This document shows, one piece after another, positions 25,523 through 35,101 of a stretch of DNA of 64,000 nt (position 1 is the stretch's first letter; every line of letters starts with the position of its first letter). The DNA is taken from the NCBI GenBank assembly GCA_045633415.1, contig JAZQYH010000061.1, positions 10,221 through 74,220 on the forward strand, written 5' to 3'. Below the pieces are notes generated by a model that was given only the letters and a program-made list of their open reading frames with translations, made no database searches and was not told the DNA's origin. This stretch comes from RGIG3102 sp045633415. GTDB lineage: Bacteria; Bacillota; Clostridia; Oscillospirales; Ruminococcaceae. The translations under genes were made by a program, and so were the position numbers.

Positions 25523-28342
25523 TTAAAAGTATTTTTTAAGAAAATGTCCTGTGTAGGAATTTTCATTTTTACTGATTTCACAAGGTGTGCCAGTTGCAAC
25601 TATTGTACCGCCCTCATCTCCGCCTTCCGGACCAATATCGATAATATGGTCACATACTTTAATAAGGTCAAGGTTGTGTTCGATTACAACAATTGTATTG
25701 CCTGCATCAGCAAGCTTCTGCAGTACAGTGATAAGTCTGTGTACATCGGCTGTATGCAAGCCTGTTGTAGGTTCGTCCAGAATGTACAGTGTCTTGCCTG
25801 TCTGGATTTTAGACAGCTCAAGTGCAAGTTTTACACGCTGTGCTTCACCGCCTGAAAGAGTTGTTGCGCTCTGGCCCAGTTTTATATATCCAAGACCTAC
25901 ATCATACAATGTTTTTATCTTTCTGTAAATCTTTGGATGATTTTCAAAGAACGCCATTGCCTGTTCCACTGTCATATCAAGCACATCTGCAATATTTTTG
26001 CCCTTATACTTAACTTCAAGTGTCTCACGATTATAACGTTTACCCTTACATACATCGCAAGGAACGTAAATATCAGGCAGGAAATGCATTTCAATCTGCA
26101 GGATACCATCACCTTCACAGGCTTCACATCTGCCGCCTTTAACATTGAATGAGAATCTGCCAGCATTATAGCCACGCATTTTTGCATCGTTTGTCTGGGC
26201 AAAAAGGTTTCTGATATCTGTAAATACACCTGTATATGTTGCAGGGTTTGAACGTGGTGTTCGACCAATAGCATTCTGGTCAATACAGATAACTTTATCT
26301 ATATTCTCAAGACCAAGAATATCTTCGTGTTTACCAGGTTTTGCTTTGGAACCATTCAGAACAGCGGCTGTCTTTTTATAAAGGATTTCATTTACAAGAC
26401 TGGATTTACCACTGCCGGAAACACCTGTAACACATATAAATTTGCCAAGTGGAAACTCTACATCAATATTTTTAAGGTTGTTCTGTGCGGCACCGATTAC
26501 CTTGATGAAATTACCATTGCCTTCTCTTAATTTTTCTGGCAGAGGAATAATTTTTTTACCGCTCATATACTGACCTGTGATACTTTCTTCACAGGCTTCA
26601 ATATCTTCCAGTGTGCCCTGTGCAACAACTTGTCCGCCGTGTACACCAGCACCTGGACCTATATCAACAATGTGGTCTGCAGCACGGATAGTATCTTCAT
26701 CATGTTCTACAACAATAAGTGTGTTGCCGAGGTCACGCAGATGTTTCAGTGTAGCAATAAGTTTTTCATTATCTCTCTGATGGAGACCTATACTTGGTTC
26801 ATCCAGTACATAAAGAACGCCCATCAGTGATGAACCAATCTGTGTAGCAAGACGAATACGCTGGCTTTCACCGCCAGAAAGGGATGCAGCACTTCTTGCA
26901 AGTGTAAGATATTCAAGACCAACACTTTTAAGGAAGTTCATTCTTTCCTTGATTTCTTTAAGAATACTTTCAGCAATCATCAATTCCCTGTCTGTCAGCT
27001 GAATATTTTCAAGAAATTTAAGTGCATCACGTACACTCATATTTGTGAACTGGCTGATATTGATGCCACCAACTGTAACAGCAAGGATGATAGGTTTTAA
27101 TCTGTCACCGTGACATTCCGGACATTCAATTCCGCTCATAATACCAGAGATTTCTTCTTTTACCCAGTTTGAATTTGTCTCTCTAAAACGTCGTTCAAGA
27201 TTTGGAATGATACCTTCAAATTCTGTCCGGTATTTACTCATACCTCTGTCTGTTTCTCTGTACAATTCCAGTTTTTCACCATTTGTACCATAGAGAACAG
27301 CATTAAGCGCTTCTTTAGGAATATCTCTTATTGGAGTTGAAAGGCTGAAACCATATTTTTCAGAAAGACCTCTGTAATACATATGTGATACAGAGCCTTC
27401 TGCATAATACCAGCCACTGGCTTTGATAGCACCTTGGTCAATGGAAAGTGATTTGTTTGGAATAACCAAATCAGGGTCAACTCTCATAAACACACCCAGA
27501 CCTGTACATTTTTCACAGGCACCAAATGGGTTATTAAACGAGAACATCCTAGGTGCCAGTTCATCAATACTTACACCATGGTCAGGACAGGCAAAATTCT
27601 GTGAAAACAGCATTTCTTCCCCGTCGATAACATCAATCACAACTGTACCATTAGTAAGTGTAAGAGCTGTTTCTATACTTTGTGCAAGACGGCTAGCTAC
27701 ATCTTCCCTTATAGAAAGACGGTCAACAACAATTTCAATATTATGTTTTTTATTTTTTTCAAGAACAATATCTTCTTCAAGGTCATAAATAATGCCATTT
27801 ACTCTTACACGGACAAAACCCTGTCGTTTAGCGGCATCAAATTCTTTTACATGTGTGCCCTTCTGACCTTTTACCACTGGAGCCAGCACCTGAAAACGAG
27901 TGCCTTCAGGCAGTTCCATAACAGCATCAACCATCTGGTCAACTGTCTGCTGTTTGATTTCTTTACCACAGATTGGACAGTGTGGTATACCTATACGGGC
28001 ATACAGCAAACGGAGATAGTCGTATATCTCTGTAACTGTACCAACTGTGGAACGTGGGTTTTTGGATGTTGTTTTCTGGTCGATGGAAATAGCCGGTGAA
28101 AGACCTTCGATGGATTCCACATTAGGTTTTTCCATCTGTCCAAGGAACATTCTGGCATAAGAAGACAAACTTTCCATATACCTTCTCTGCCCATCTGCGT
28201 AAATGGTGTCAAATGCCAGACTGGATTTACCGCTTCCGGATAAGCCCGTCATAACAACCATTTTGTCTCTTGGAATTGTAACATCTATATTTTTAAGGTT
28301 GTTTTCTTTAGCACCCTTAATTACAATATTTTCGCTACTCAT
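25523..28342 (-). CDS. uvrA: Excinuclease ABC subunit A
   Basis: UvrA finds DNA damage in nucleotide excision repair. The 939-residue protein has two ABC ATPase modules with P-loops GLSGSGKSS (about residues 33-41) and GVSGSGKSS (about 640). It has signature segments LSGGESQRI and LSGGEAQRV, zinc motifs CPICGKE, CPECHGD and CEACEGDG...CDVCKGK, and the UvrB-binding region. It follows uvrB by seven bases. Confidence 0.97.
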   Translation of the reverse strand: MSSENIVIKGAKENNLKNIDVTIPRDKMVVMTGLSGSGKSSLAFDTIYADGQRRYMESLSSYARMFLGQMEKPNVESIEGLSPAISIDQKTTSKNPRSTVGTVTEIYDYLRLLYARIGIPHCPICGKEIKQQTVDQMVDAVMELPEGTRFQVLAPVVKGQKGTHVKEFDAAKRQGFVRVRVNGIIYDLEEDIVLEKNKKHNIEIVVDRLSIREDVASRLAQSIETALTLTNGTVVIDVIDGEEMLFSQNFACPDHGVSIDELAPRMFSFNNPFGACEKCTGLGVFMRVDPDLVIPNKSLSIDQGAIKASGWYYAEGSVSHMYYRGLSEKYGFSLSTPIRDIPKEALNAVLYGTNGEKLELYRETDRGMSKYRTEFEGIIPNLERRFRETNSNWVKEEISGIMSGIECPECHGDRLKPIILAVTVGGINISQFTNMSVRDALKFLENIQLTDRELMIAESILKEIKERMNFLKSVGLEYLTLARSAASLSGGESQRIRLATQIGSSLMGVLYVLDEPSIGLHQRDNEKLIATLKHLRDLGNTLIVVEHDEDTIRAADHIVDIGPGAGVHGGQVVAQGTLEDIEACEESITGQYMSGKKIIPLPEKLREGNGNFIKVIGAAQNNLKNIDVEFPLGKFICVTGVSGSGKSSLVNEILYKKTAAVLNGSKAKPGKHEDILGLENIDKVICIDQNAIGRTPRSNPATYTGVFTDIRNLFAQTNDAKMRGYNAGRFSFNVKGGRCEACEGDGILQIEMHFLPDIYVPCDVCKGKRYNRETLEVKYKGKNIADVLDMTVEQAMAFFENHPKIYRKIKTLYDVGLGYIKLGQSATTLSGGEAQRVKLALELSKIQTGKTLYILDEPTTGLHTADVHRLITVLQKLADAGNTIVVIEHNLDLIKVCDHIIDIGPEGGDEGGTIVATGTPCEISKNENSYTGHFLKKYF

Positions 28343-28349
28343 TTTTCTC

Positions 28350-30311
28350 CTATTTCATTTTCTTTAACTTTTCAATTCGATCACGGAGGAATGCGGCATG
28401 TTCAAATTCCAGAATCTTGGCAGCCTGTTTCATTTCTTTTGTCAGGCGCTCAATAAGCTGTTCTCTTTCAGCTTTGGACATTCGTTTAGCCTGTTTCTTT
28501 GGAGAGTCTTCTTTTGAAGAAATCTCAATAATTCCTCGTATATCCTTTTTAACTGTTTTTGGAACTATACTATGTTCTTCATTATACGCAATCTGAATAC
28601 TGCGTCTGCGATAGGTTTCTGTTATCGCACGTTCCATAGAATTGGTTACAGTATCCGCGTACATAATTACCTGTCCGTTGGCATTTCTTGCCGCACGTCC
28701 GATTGTCTGGATAAGGCTGGTTTCACTGCGCAGGAAACCTTCTTTATCAGCATCAAGGATAGCAATGAGGCTAACTTCAGGCAAGTCAAGACCTTCTCTC
28801 AAAAGGTTGATACCCACAAGTACATCTATTGTACCCAAACGCAAATCACGGATAAGTTCCATTCTTTCAAATGTATCCACCTCATGGTGCATATATTTGA
28901 CTTTTATTTTCTTGGCAGCAAGATATTCTGTAAGGTCTTCTGCCATTTTTTTAGTTAGTGTTGTAATAAGGACACGTTCATCATTATTGATTCTTTCATA
29001 AATTTCACCCAGAAGGTCTTCTATCTGTCCCTCTACAGGTTTAACTATGATTTCAGGGTCTATAAGACCTGTTGGTCTGATAATTAGTTGGGCTGTCTGT
29101 GTCGCATGCTCTTTTTCGTATTTACCCGGTGTGGCACTTACATATACAACCTGATTCACCTTTTGCTCAAATTCTTCAAATTTAAGAGGTCTGTTGTCAA
29201 AAGCACTTGGCAGGCGGAAACCATATTCTACCAGATTTTTCTTTCTGGCGTAGTCACCGCCATACATTGCACCAACCTGTGGTATTGTAACATGGCTTTC
29301 GTCTATGAACAGCAAATAATCATCCGGGAAATAATCAAGAAGCGTCGTGCCTGTTTCTCCCGGTTTTCTGCCTGAGAAAACAGCAGAATAGTTTTCTATA
29401 CCTTTACACATTCCAACTTCCATCAGCATTTCCATATCATACTGTGTGCGCTGTGAAATACGCTGTGCTTCTATCAGTTTACCCTGATTTGTAAACATTT
29501 CTACCTGCTGGTCCATTTCGTTTCTGATTTTTTCCAGCGCAATTTTCATCTTTTCTTCAGAAACAATATAGTGGCTGGCTGGGAAAATAGCTACATGACC
29601 TACTGTTGCAATTACATTGCCTGTAACTACATGTATTTCTCTGATTCTTTCAATTTCATCACCAAAAAATTCCACCCTGAAAGCTGTTTCCTGTGAGTAA
29701 GCAGGATAAATCTCTACAATATCCCCTCTTACACGGAATTTATTACGGACAAAATTCATATCATTTCTTTCGTACTGCAGGCGGACAAGAGCTTTCATCA
29801 ATTCTTCTCTTGTCATTCTGTTACCCGGTCTTAAAGAAACAACCATTTCACGATAGTCTATTGGGTCACCCAGAGAATAGATACATGATACAGAAGCTAC
29901 AATGATTACATCACGTCTTTCAGAAAGAGCAGCTGTAGCACTGTGGCGCAGACGGTCAATTTCTTCATTGATTGCGCTGTCTTTTTCTATATAGACATCT
30001 TTGCCCGGGATATATGCTTCCGGCTGATAGTAATCATAATAAGATACAAAATATTCTACCGCATTGTCTGGGAAGAATTCTTTAAATTCTGTGCACAGCT
30101 GTGCCGCAAGAGTTTTGTTGTGCGCCAGTACAAGAGTAGGTTTATTTACTTTCTGGATAATCTGCGCCATTGTGTATGTTTTACCAGTGCCAGTAGCCCC
30201 AAGCAAAATCTGCTGCTTGTGGCCATCAATAATACCCTGACTGATTAATTCTATAGCCTGTGGCTGGTCACCAGAAGGAGTATATTCACTTTTTAAAACA
30301 AATTTATCCAT
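28350..30311 (-). CDS. uvrB: Excinuclease ABC subunit B
   Basis: The 653-residue protein is a helicase-like damage verifier. It carries Walker A GATGTGKTYT (about residue 38), the beta-hairpin region YYDYYQPEAYIPGKDVYIEKD (split here only for reference to the Tyr-rich hairpin), the DESH box and TIGRAARN. A C-terminal UVR domain (about residues 615-653) contacts UvrC. It is complete and co-oriented with uvrA. No uvrC is in the window. Confidence 0.97.
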   Translation of the reverse strand: MDKFVLKSEYTPSGDQPQAIELISQGIIDGHKQQILLGATGTGKTYTMAQIIQKVNKPTLVLAHNKTLAAQLCTEFKEFFPDNAVEYFVSYYDYYQPEAYIPGKDVYIEKDSAINEEIDRLRHSATAALSERRDVIIVASVSCIYSLGDPIDYREMVVSLRPGNRMTREELMKALVRLQYERNDMNFVRNKFRVRGDIVEIYPAYSQETAFRVEFFGDEIERIREIHVVTGNVIATVGHVAIFPASHYIVSEEKMKIALEKIRNEMDQQVEMFTNQGKLIEAQRISQRTQYDMEMLMEVGMCKGIENYSAVFSGRKPGETGTTLLDYFPDDYLLFIDESHVTIPQVGAMYGGDYARKKNLVEYGFRLPSAFDNRPLKFEEFEQKVNQVVYVSATPGKYEKEHATQTAQLIIRPTGLIDPEIIVKPVEGQIEDLLGEIYERINNDERVLITTLTKKMAEDLTEYLAAKKIKVKYMHHEVDTFERMELIRDLRLGTIDVLVGINLLREGLDLPEVSLIAILDADKEGFLRSETSLIQTIGRAARNANGQVIMYADTVTNSMERAITETYRRRSIQIAYNEEHSIVPKTVKKDIRGIIEISSKEDSPKKQAKRMSKAEREQLIERLTKEMKQAAKILEFEHAAFLRDRIEKLKKMK

Positions 30312-30326
30312 GTTTCACCTATAAAT

Positions 30327-31019
30327 CTAATAACCATATTTAAAATGTTCAAATTCACCACTGTCTGCCATTGAAACAGCATCATCGTCTGCAATTATAA
30401 TATGGTCACATAACTCTATATTTATAAATTTCAGCGCTTTGTAAATGTTTTCTGTTACCATTCTGTCTGACCTTGATGGCAGTGCCACTCCATTTGGATG
30501 GTTATGTGCGAGTATTACAGATGTTGCATTGCTGTTTACAGCAGCGGCTACCACCTTTTTGATAGTAACTGGAGCAGAGTTAACAGTACCTTCAAACAGT
30601 TTTTCGCATCTTATAATGTTTTTCTTGTCATCCAGAAGAATAACATGTATCTCTTCATGATTCTTGCCATAAAAACGAGGAGTCATAAATTTGACTGCAT
30701 CTTTAGTAGACTGAATAATTCTTATATTCTTTGTCTTATCAGTATGATAAGCCGCAAAAACTTCTGGGATTAGCTTAATCAATGTAGCGGAATGCTGGCT
30801 GATACCTTTTATTTTACACAACTCTTCTATTGGCGCATCGAATACACCTGACAGTGTTTTGAACTCATTAAGTAAATTGTGGGCTATCTCATTTGTATCG
30901 CTGCGTGGAATGGAATAAAACAACAATAATTCCAATATATTATGGTCTTCAAAAGCAGCTAACCCCTGTGATAAAAATAGAGCTTTCAATCGATTTCTAT
31001 GTCCGTCATGTACACCCAT
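30327..31019 (-). CDS. radC: RadC/JAMM domain protein
   Basis: The 230-residue protein has an N-terminal helix-hairpin-helix region (about residues 40-75, ELCKIKGISQHSA) and a C-terminal MPN/JAMM domain. The metal site ILAHNHPNG...SRSD is complete (HxH-x7-S-x2-D), with an upstream Glu. RadC family members are named for DNA repair, but the function is not established. It is the first gene of the minus-strand run and is divergent from the RluA-family gene at 31135. Confidence 0.9.
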   Translation of the reverse strand: MGVHDGHRNRLKALFLSQGLAAFEDHNILELLLFYSIPRSDTNEIAHNLLNEFKTLSGVFDAPIEELCKIKGISQHSATLIKLIPEVFAAYHTDKTKNIRIIQSTKDAVKFMTPRFYGKNHEEIHVILLDDKKNIIRCEKLFEGTVNSAPVTIKKVVAAAVNSNATSVILAHNHPNGVALPSRSDRMVTENIYKALKFINIELCDHIIIADDDAVSMADSGEFEHFKYGY

Positions 31020-31134
31020 ATTACCCTACCTCAAAAGTTTGTTATAGTTTATTATTTACTAATATCAAAAAATAATATATACTAATTTATTATACTACAA
31101 ACAACACAAAAATTAAAGTAGGTTATATCAAAAA

Positions 31135-32070
31135 ATGAAAAGTTTCACAGCCAAAAAAAATGACGATGGTGTACGTCTTTTACGTTTCTGCGAAAAAGTA
31201 TGTCCAACAATGCCAAAAAGCTTGTTGCGTAAAGCTTTTCGCAACAAAAGGATAAAAATCAACGGCAAAAAACAGAATGAAGATTATCGTCTTGTTGAAG
31301 GCGACCTTATAGAACTATATATCAATGATGAATTCTTTGAACTTGACAAAAAACAGATTTTTAAAACTGTTGATTATAAAAATCTGGAAATTTTGTTTGA
31401 AGATGACAATATTCTGCTTGTAACCAAGCCTTTTGGGCTTCTTTGTCACTCTGATAATAAAAATGAATCCAACCTGATAGATATGATTTTATCATATTTA
31501 TATGATAAAGGTGAATATTTACCTGAAAAGGAAAACACCTTTACACCTGCTTTGTGTAACAGAATTGACCAAGGTACAGAAGGAATTGTAATTGCAGCCA
31601 AAAATTATCGTGCACTGGCAGATATAAACACTGTTATACGTTATGACCTTATCGAAAAGAAATATTTGTGTATAACACAAAAGTCTATAAATGATGGCCG
31701 ATATACTGCCTGGCTTAAACGTGATAAAACAGCAAAAAAAGTGTCTGTAACCGCCAAAGAAATACCTGATAGCAAAGAAATCATCACAAGTTTTAAAACA
31801 GTTGAAAGCAAAAAAGGTTTTAATTTGGTTGAATGTACACTCTATACAGGCCGTACACATCAGATACGTGCACATCTGGCCTTTTTAGGTGCGCCGATTG
31901 TTGGCGACAGAAAATATGGCACAGCTTTCAAAGGTGTAGACAGCCAGCTTTTATGTGCATATAAGCTTAAATTCAAGGAAATTCCAGAAAACCTGTCTGT
32001 ATCTTATCTTTCAGGAAAAGTATTTGAACTGAAAAATTCAAACGTTATAAAATATTACAAATCAATATAG
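31135..32070 (+). CDS. RluA family pseudouridine synthase
   Basis: The 311-residue protein has an N-terminal S4 domain (about residues 15-70) and a catalytic domain with LCNRIDQGTEGIVIAAK and GRTHQIRAHLAFLG. The catalytic Asp is present, but the usual H/N-RLDxxTSG motif reads NRIDQGTEG. It probably modifies 23S rRNA at the RluC-type sites, though this cannot be decided from sequence. It starts a two-gene unit with the membrane protein downstream (8-base gap). Confidence 0.88.
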   Translation: MKSFTAKKNDDGVRLLRFCEKVCPTMPKSLLRKAFRNKRIKINGKKQNEDYRLVEGDLIELYINDEFFELDKKQIFKTVDYKNLEILFEDDNILLVTKPFGLLCHSDNKNESNLIDMILSYLYDKGEYLPEKENTFTPALCNRIDQGTEGIVIAAKNYRALADINTVIRYDLIEKKYLCITQKSINDGRYTAWLKRDKTAKKVSVTAKEIPDSKEIITSFKTVESKKGFNLVECTLYTGRTHQIRAHLAFLGAPIVGDRKYGTAFKGVDSQLLCAYKLKFKEIPENLSVSYLSGKVFELKNSNVIKYYKSI

Positions 32071-32078
32071 GTGATATT

Positions 32079-33824
32079 ATGTTGAAAAGTAAAAAACACA
32101 CCTCAAATAAAGCTTTTATTTTAGGTGCAATTATAGGAATAATTATATTCATTGCTATTTATGGTGTTGATGTAATCAGATTTACCAATGATAATCTTAT
32201 AATCAACGGATATATAGAAAAGGATGTTGCCCAGCATTATGCAGGGTGGATGTTATACCGCAGTAGCCCATGGCAGTTTCCTTTAGGGCTTGCCCAGAAT
32301 ATAGCATATCCATATGGTACAACAGTTTCTTATACTGACTCCATTCCCCTGCTTGCTATCTTCTTCAAACTTTTTTCAAATATACTGCCACAGACATTTC
32401 AATATTTAGGCTTTTACTGTATGCTGTGTTTTGCATTACAGGGTGCATTCGGTGCATTGCTTTCAAACCTTTTCAGCGATGATTTAATCACTGATGTATG
32501 TGCAGCTGTTATTTTTGTACTTTCCCCTGTGATGATTGAACGTGCATTCAGACACTGTGCACTTACATCTCATTATCTGATTCTTGCAGCATTGTATTAT
32601 TATTTTAAAAATAAAGGTAGTTGCCATTTCAAGTCATACCTACCATTTATAATTATCAATTTACTTGCAATTACTATTCATCCATATTTTCTGCCTTTTA
32701 CATTTGCAATTATGTTTGCATTCTGTGCCGAGAAATTCATATGGAATAAAAAATATTTTTCAAGTATATTTTATCTTCTTGGCAGTATTGTAATAAGCCT
32801 TGTTATTGGTTATGTTGAGGGTGCATTTTACAGTGCAGACTCTTTCTCCTCTTTTGGTTATGGTTTCTTTAATATGAACCTTAACGCATTTATAAATCCA
32901 TCCAGCCGTGGTTTTGAAAACTGGTCATCCATACTGTCAGTAAGACCTAATATTTTAGGTCAGCCAGAAGGTTTTAACTATCTGGGTATTGGTGTTATGC
33001 TGTTTATACCAATCAGTGCCTTTATGTATCTTATTCATTATAAGCTGGATATTTTTAAAACATTTTTCAGTTTTATTTTCAGATATTTTGGTATAATTTT
33101 CTCAACAATGGCATTGTTTATATTTGCTATTGGCGACTGGATAATGTTTGACGAAATACAGATATTCAGAATACCATTCCCAACAAAGCTTATGGAAGGT
33201 ATATTTGGAATATTCAGAGCAAACGGCAGATTCACATGGCTTTTGGTTTACTGTATAGTTTTGGCAATTATATTTGGATTAAGTAAAATCAATAATAAAA
33301 TTGTAAAGACAGCTTTTCTGACAGCACTTATACTTGTACAGTGTTATGACCTTAAAGATGTATTAGCATCAAAACACGCCTATTTTACAGGCAATTCCAG
33401 TGATTTGCAGGGACAGGTTTATAATGAAATCCTGAAAAACAGTATTTGGGATGATATGGCAGAAAAATATGACGTTTGTTCTATGATTTCCAGTGGGATT
33501 TCCAATAGTGGCATAGAAATAGCTGTAAAATTCGGCAAGAATGGACACGGCGTAAACACGGCTTTTGAAGCTCGTGTGGATTATAAAAAAGCCGATGAAC
33601 TATATGTACAGATGTATAAACATATAGAAGACGGTACCCTTGACCCAGATACAATTGTTATGGTCAACGATATAGACGATACTGTACTTAATAACGCAGT
33701 AAAAAATGGATATTCTGTTTTTGAGGTTGAAACAGACCATCTTATATGTGTAAACAAATTCACCGATGCAGAACTGAATAAATATATCAGTGAAGGCGAA
33801 TTTACAATTTTAAATTTAGCATAA
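32079..33824 (+). CDS. Multi-pass membrane protein, DUF6311/GT-C glycosyltransferase-like
   Basis: The 581-residue protein has about ten to twelve hydrophobic segments and a soluble C-terminal region (about residues 450-581). The first outer loop has IEKDVAQHYAGWMLYRSSPWQFPLG, whose Asp resembles the metal-binding position of GT-C enzymes, and AYPYGTTVSYTDSIPL follows. This fits the DUF6311 family of uncharacterised lipid-linked-sugar transferases. An AGGTGAT site precedes the ATG. It is co-transcribed with the RluA-family gene and ends at a strong bidirectional terminator. The substrate is unknown. Confidence 0.65.
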   Translation: MLKSKKHTSNKAFILGAIIGIIIFIAIYGVDVIRFTNDNLIINGYIEKDVAQHYAGWMLYRSSPWQFPLGLAQNIAYPYGTTVSYTDSIPLLAIFFKLFSNILPQTFQYLGFYCMLCFALQGAFGALLSNLFSDDLITDVCAAVIFVLSPVMIERAFRHCALTSHYLILAALYYYFKNKGSCHFKSYLPFIIINLLAITIHPYFLPFTFAIMFAFCAEKFIWNKKYFSSIFYLLGSIVISLVIGYVEGAFYSADSFSSFGYGFFNMNLNAFINPSSRGFENWSSILSVRPNILGQPEGFNYLGIGVMLFIPISAFMYLIHYKLDIFKTFFSFIFRYFGIIFSTMALFIFAIGDWIMFDEIQIFRIPFPTKLMEGIFGIFRANGRFTWLLVYCIVLAIIFGLSKINNKIVKTAFLTALILVQCYDLKDVLASKHAYFTGNSSDLQGQVYNEILKNSIWDDMAEKYDVCSMISSGISNSGIEIAVKFGKNGHGVNTAFEARVDYKKADELYVQMYKHIEDGTLDPDTIVMVNDIDDTVLNNAVKNGYSVFEVETDHLICVNKFTDAELNKYISEGEFTILNLA

Positions 33825-33825
33825 A

Positions 33826-33856
33826 AAAATCCCGTGGATTCAATCCACGGGATTTT
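33826..33856. terminator. Bidirectional terminator between membrane protein and amidohydrolase genes
   Basis: A perfect 15-bp stem, AAAATCCCGTGGATT / AATCCACGGGATTTT, with a single-base C between the arms is flanked by A/T runs on both sides. Confidence 0.92.
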
Positions 33857-33862
33857 AATTTA

Positions 33863-35077
33863 TTATCCTTTGTAAACTACGCCGTCTTTCATAACAAATG
33901 CACAACGTGTCATTGTAGAAATATCATCGTATGGGCTTTCGTTAAATGCTACGATATCAGCAAATTTGCCAGCTTCGATAGAGCCAACCTCTTTGGACAT
34001 TTTCAGCAATTCAGCAGCTGATTTTGTTGCGGCAACCAGAGATTCTGTAACTGTGAAGTTACCGTATTTCTGCATCAGTTCAAATTCATATGCCTGTTTA
34101 CCGTGTGGAGAGAAGTATGTACCTGTATCTGTACCAAATGCGATTTTAACGCCTTTAGCACGGCACATTTCAAGGTTTTTACCGTGGTTTTCCAGACAAG
34201 CTTTTGCTTTTCTTACAGCTTCAGCTGGGAGATACTGGCCGTATTCAACGATTCTGTATGCAGCAATGATTGTAGGAACAAGGAATGTACCATATTCAAC
34301 CATAAGATCCATACATTCTTCATCCATCATCATACCATGTTCGATGGAAGCGATACCTGCTTTAACAGCCCATTTGATACCAAGAGCACCGTGAGCGTGT
34401 GCAGAAGAAGATTTTCCGTGTGTATTTGCGATATCAAGTGCAGCTTTCATTTCTTCAAATGTAAGGTCTGGTGCACCTGGTTCGTCACCAACAGACATAA
34501 CGCCACCAGTTGCCATAAGTTTAATATGGTCAGCGCCATATTTAATAGCATATCTTGCAGCCTGTCTTGCTTCATCAGGGCTGTTTACAACCTGTGCCAT
34601 ACCACCATTGATGTGTGAACCTGGACGAAGATGACTATCACCATGACCACCTGTTGAACCAATACCCATACCAGCAACTTTCATTCTTGGGCCCCAGATT
34701 TTGCCTGAATTAATTGCATTTCTTACAGATACATCAACAAAATTGATACAACCTTCATCACGGATTGTTGTAAAGCCTGCCAGCAGGTCCTGCTGTACAT
34801 TCAGCATAGCTTCAAAAGCATAATCAGCATCCATTTTGGAATACATATCCATCATACCAGATGGTTCACCATTCATCATAATATGCATATGTGTGTCAAT
34901 CATACCTGGCATAACAAATTTATCAGAAAGATCGATTACTTCTGCACCTTCACAGCATACTTCGTTTTCAGAAACTTCTGTGATTTTGTTGTCTTCAACA
35001 ACAACCCACATGTTTTCTTTTACACATTCATTAACGGAATCAAAGAATTTACCACATTTAATAACTTTTTTACTCAT
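33863..35077 (-). CDS. Metal-dependent amidohydrolase (Xaa-Pro/Xaa-Arg dipeptidase-like), copy 2
   Basis: This 404-residue amidohydrolase-superfamily enzyme has the metal motif DTHMH (about residue 60), a loop GSTGGHGDSHL, the bridging Lys in ADHIKLMATGG, SAHAHG, ASIEHG and the catalytic Asp in FGTDTGTYF. These match the family that includes zinc-dependent dipeptidases for Xaa-Pro or Xaa-Arg/Lys and some acyl-amino-acid hydrolases. No signal peptide, so it is cytoplasmic. It is a close paralogue of the upstream gene (24-base gap) and lies behind a transporter. Its substrate is probably what the transporter imports. Confidence 0.82.
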   Translation of the reverse strand: MSKKVIKCGKFFDSVNECVKENMWVVVEDNKITEVSENEVCCEGAEVIDLSDKFVMPGMIDTHMHIMMNGEPSGMMDMYSKMDADYAFEAMLNVQQDLLAGFTTIRDEGCINFVDVSVRNAINSGKIWGPRMKVAGMGIGSTGGHGDSHLRPGSHINGGMAQVVNSPDEARQAARYAIKYGADHIKLMATGGVMSVGDEPGAPDLTFEEMKAALDIANTHGKSSSAHAHGALGIKWAVKAGIASIEHGMMMDEECMDLMVEYGTFLVPTIIAAYRIVEYGQYLPAEAVRKAKACLENHGKNLEMCRAKGVKIAFGTDTGTYFSPHGKQAYEFELMQKYGNFTVTESLVAATKSAAELLKMSKEVGSIEAGKFADIVAFNESPYDDISTMTRCAFVMKDGVVYKG

Positions 35078-35101
35078 AATAATAACCTCTGTCTATAATA
35101 A

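Noticed and set aside
31020..31134. SOS (LexA) box upstream of radC-uvrB-uvrA
   Set aside because: No GAAC-N4-GTTC-type dyad was found in the intergenic region; only AT-rich sequence is seen.
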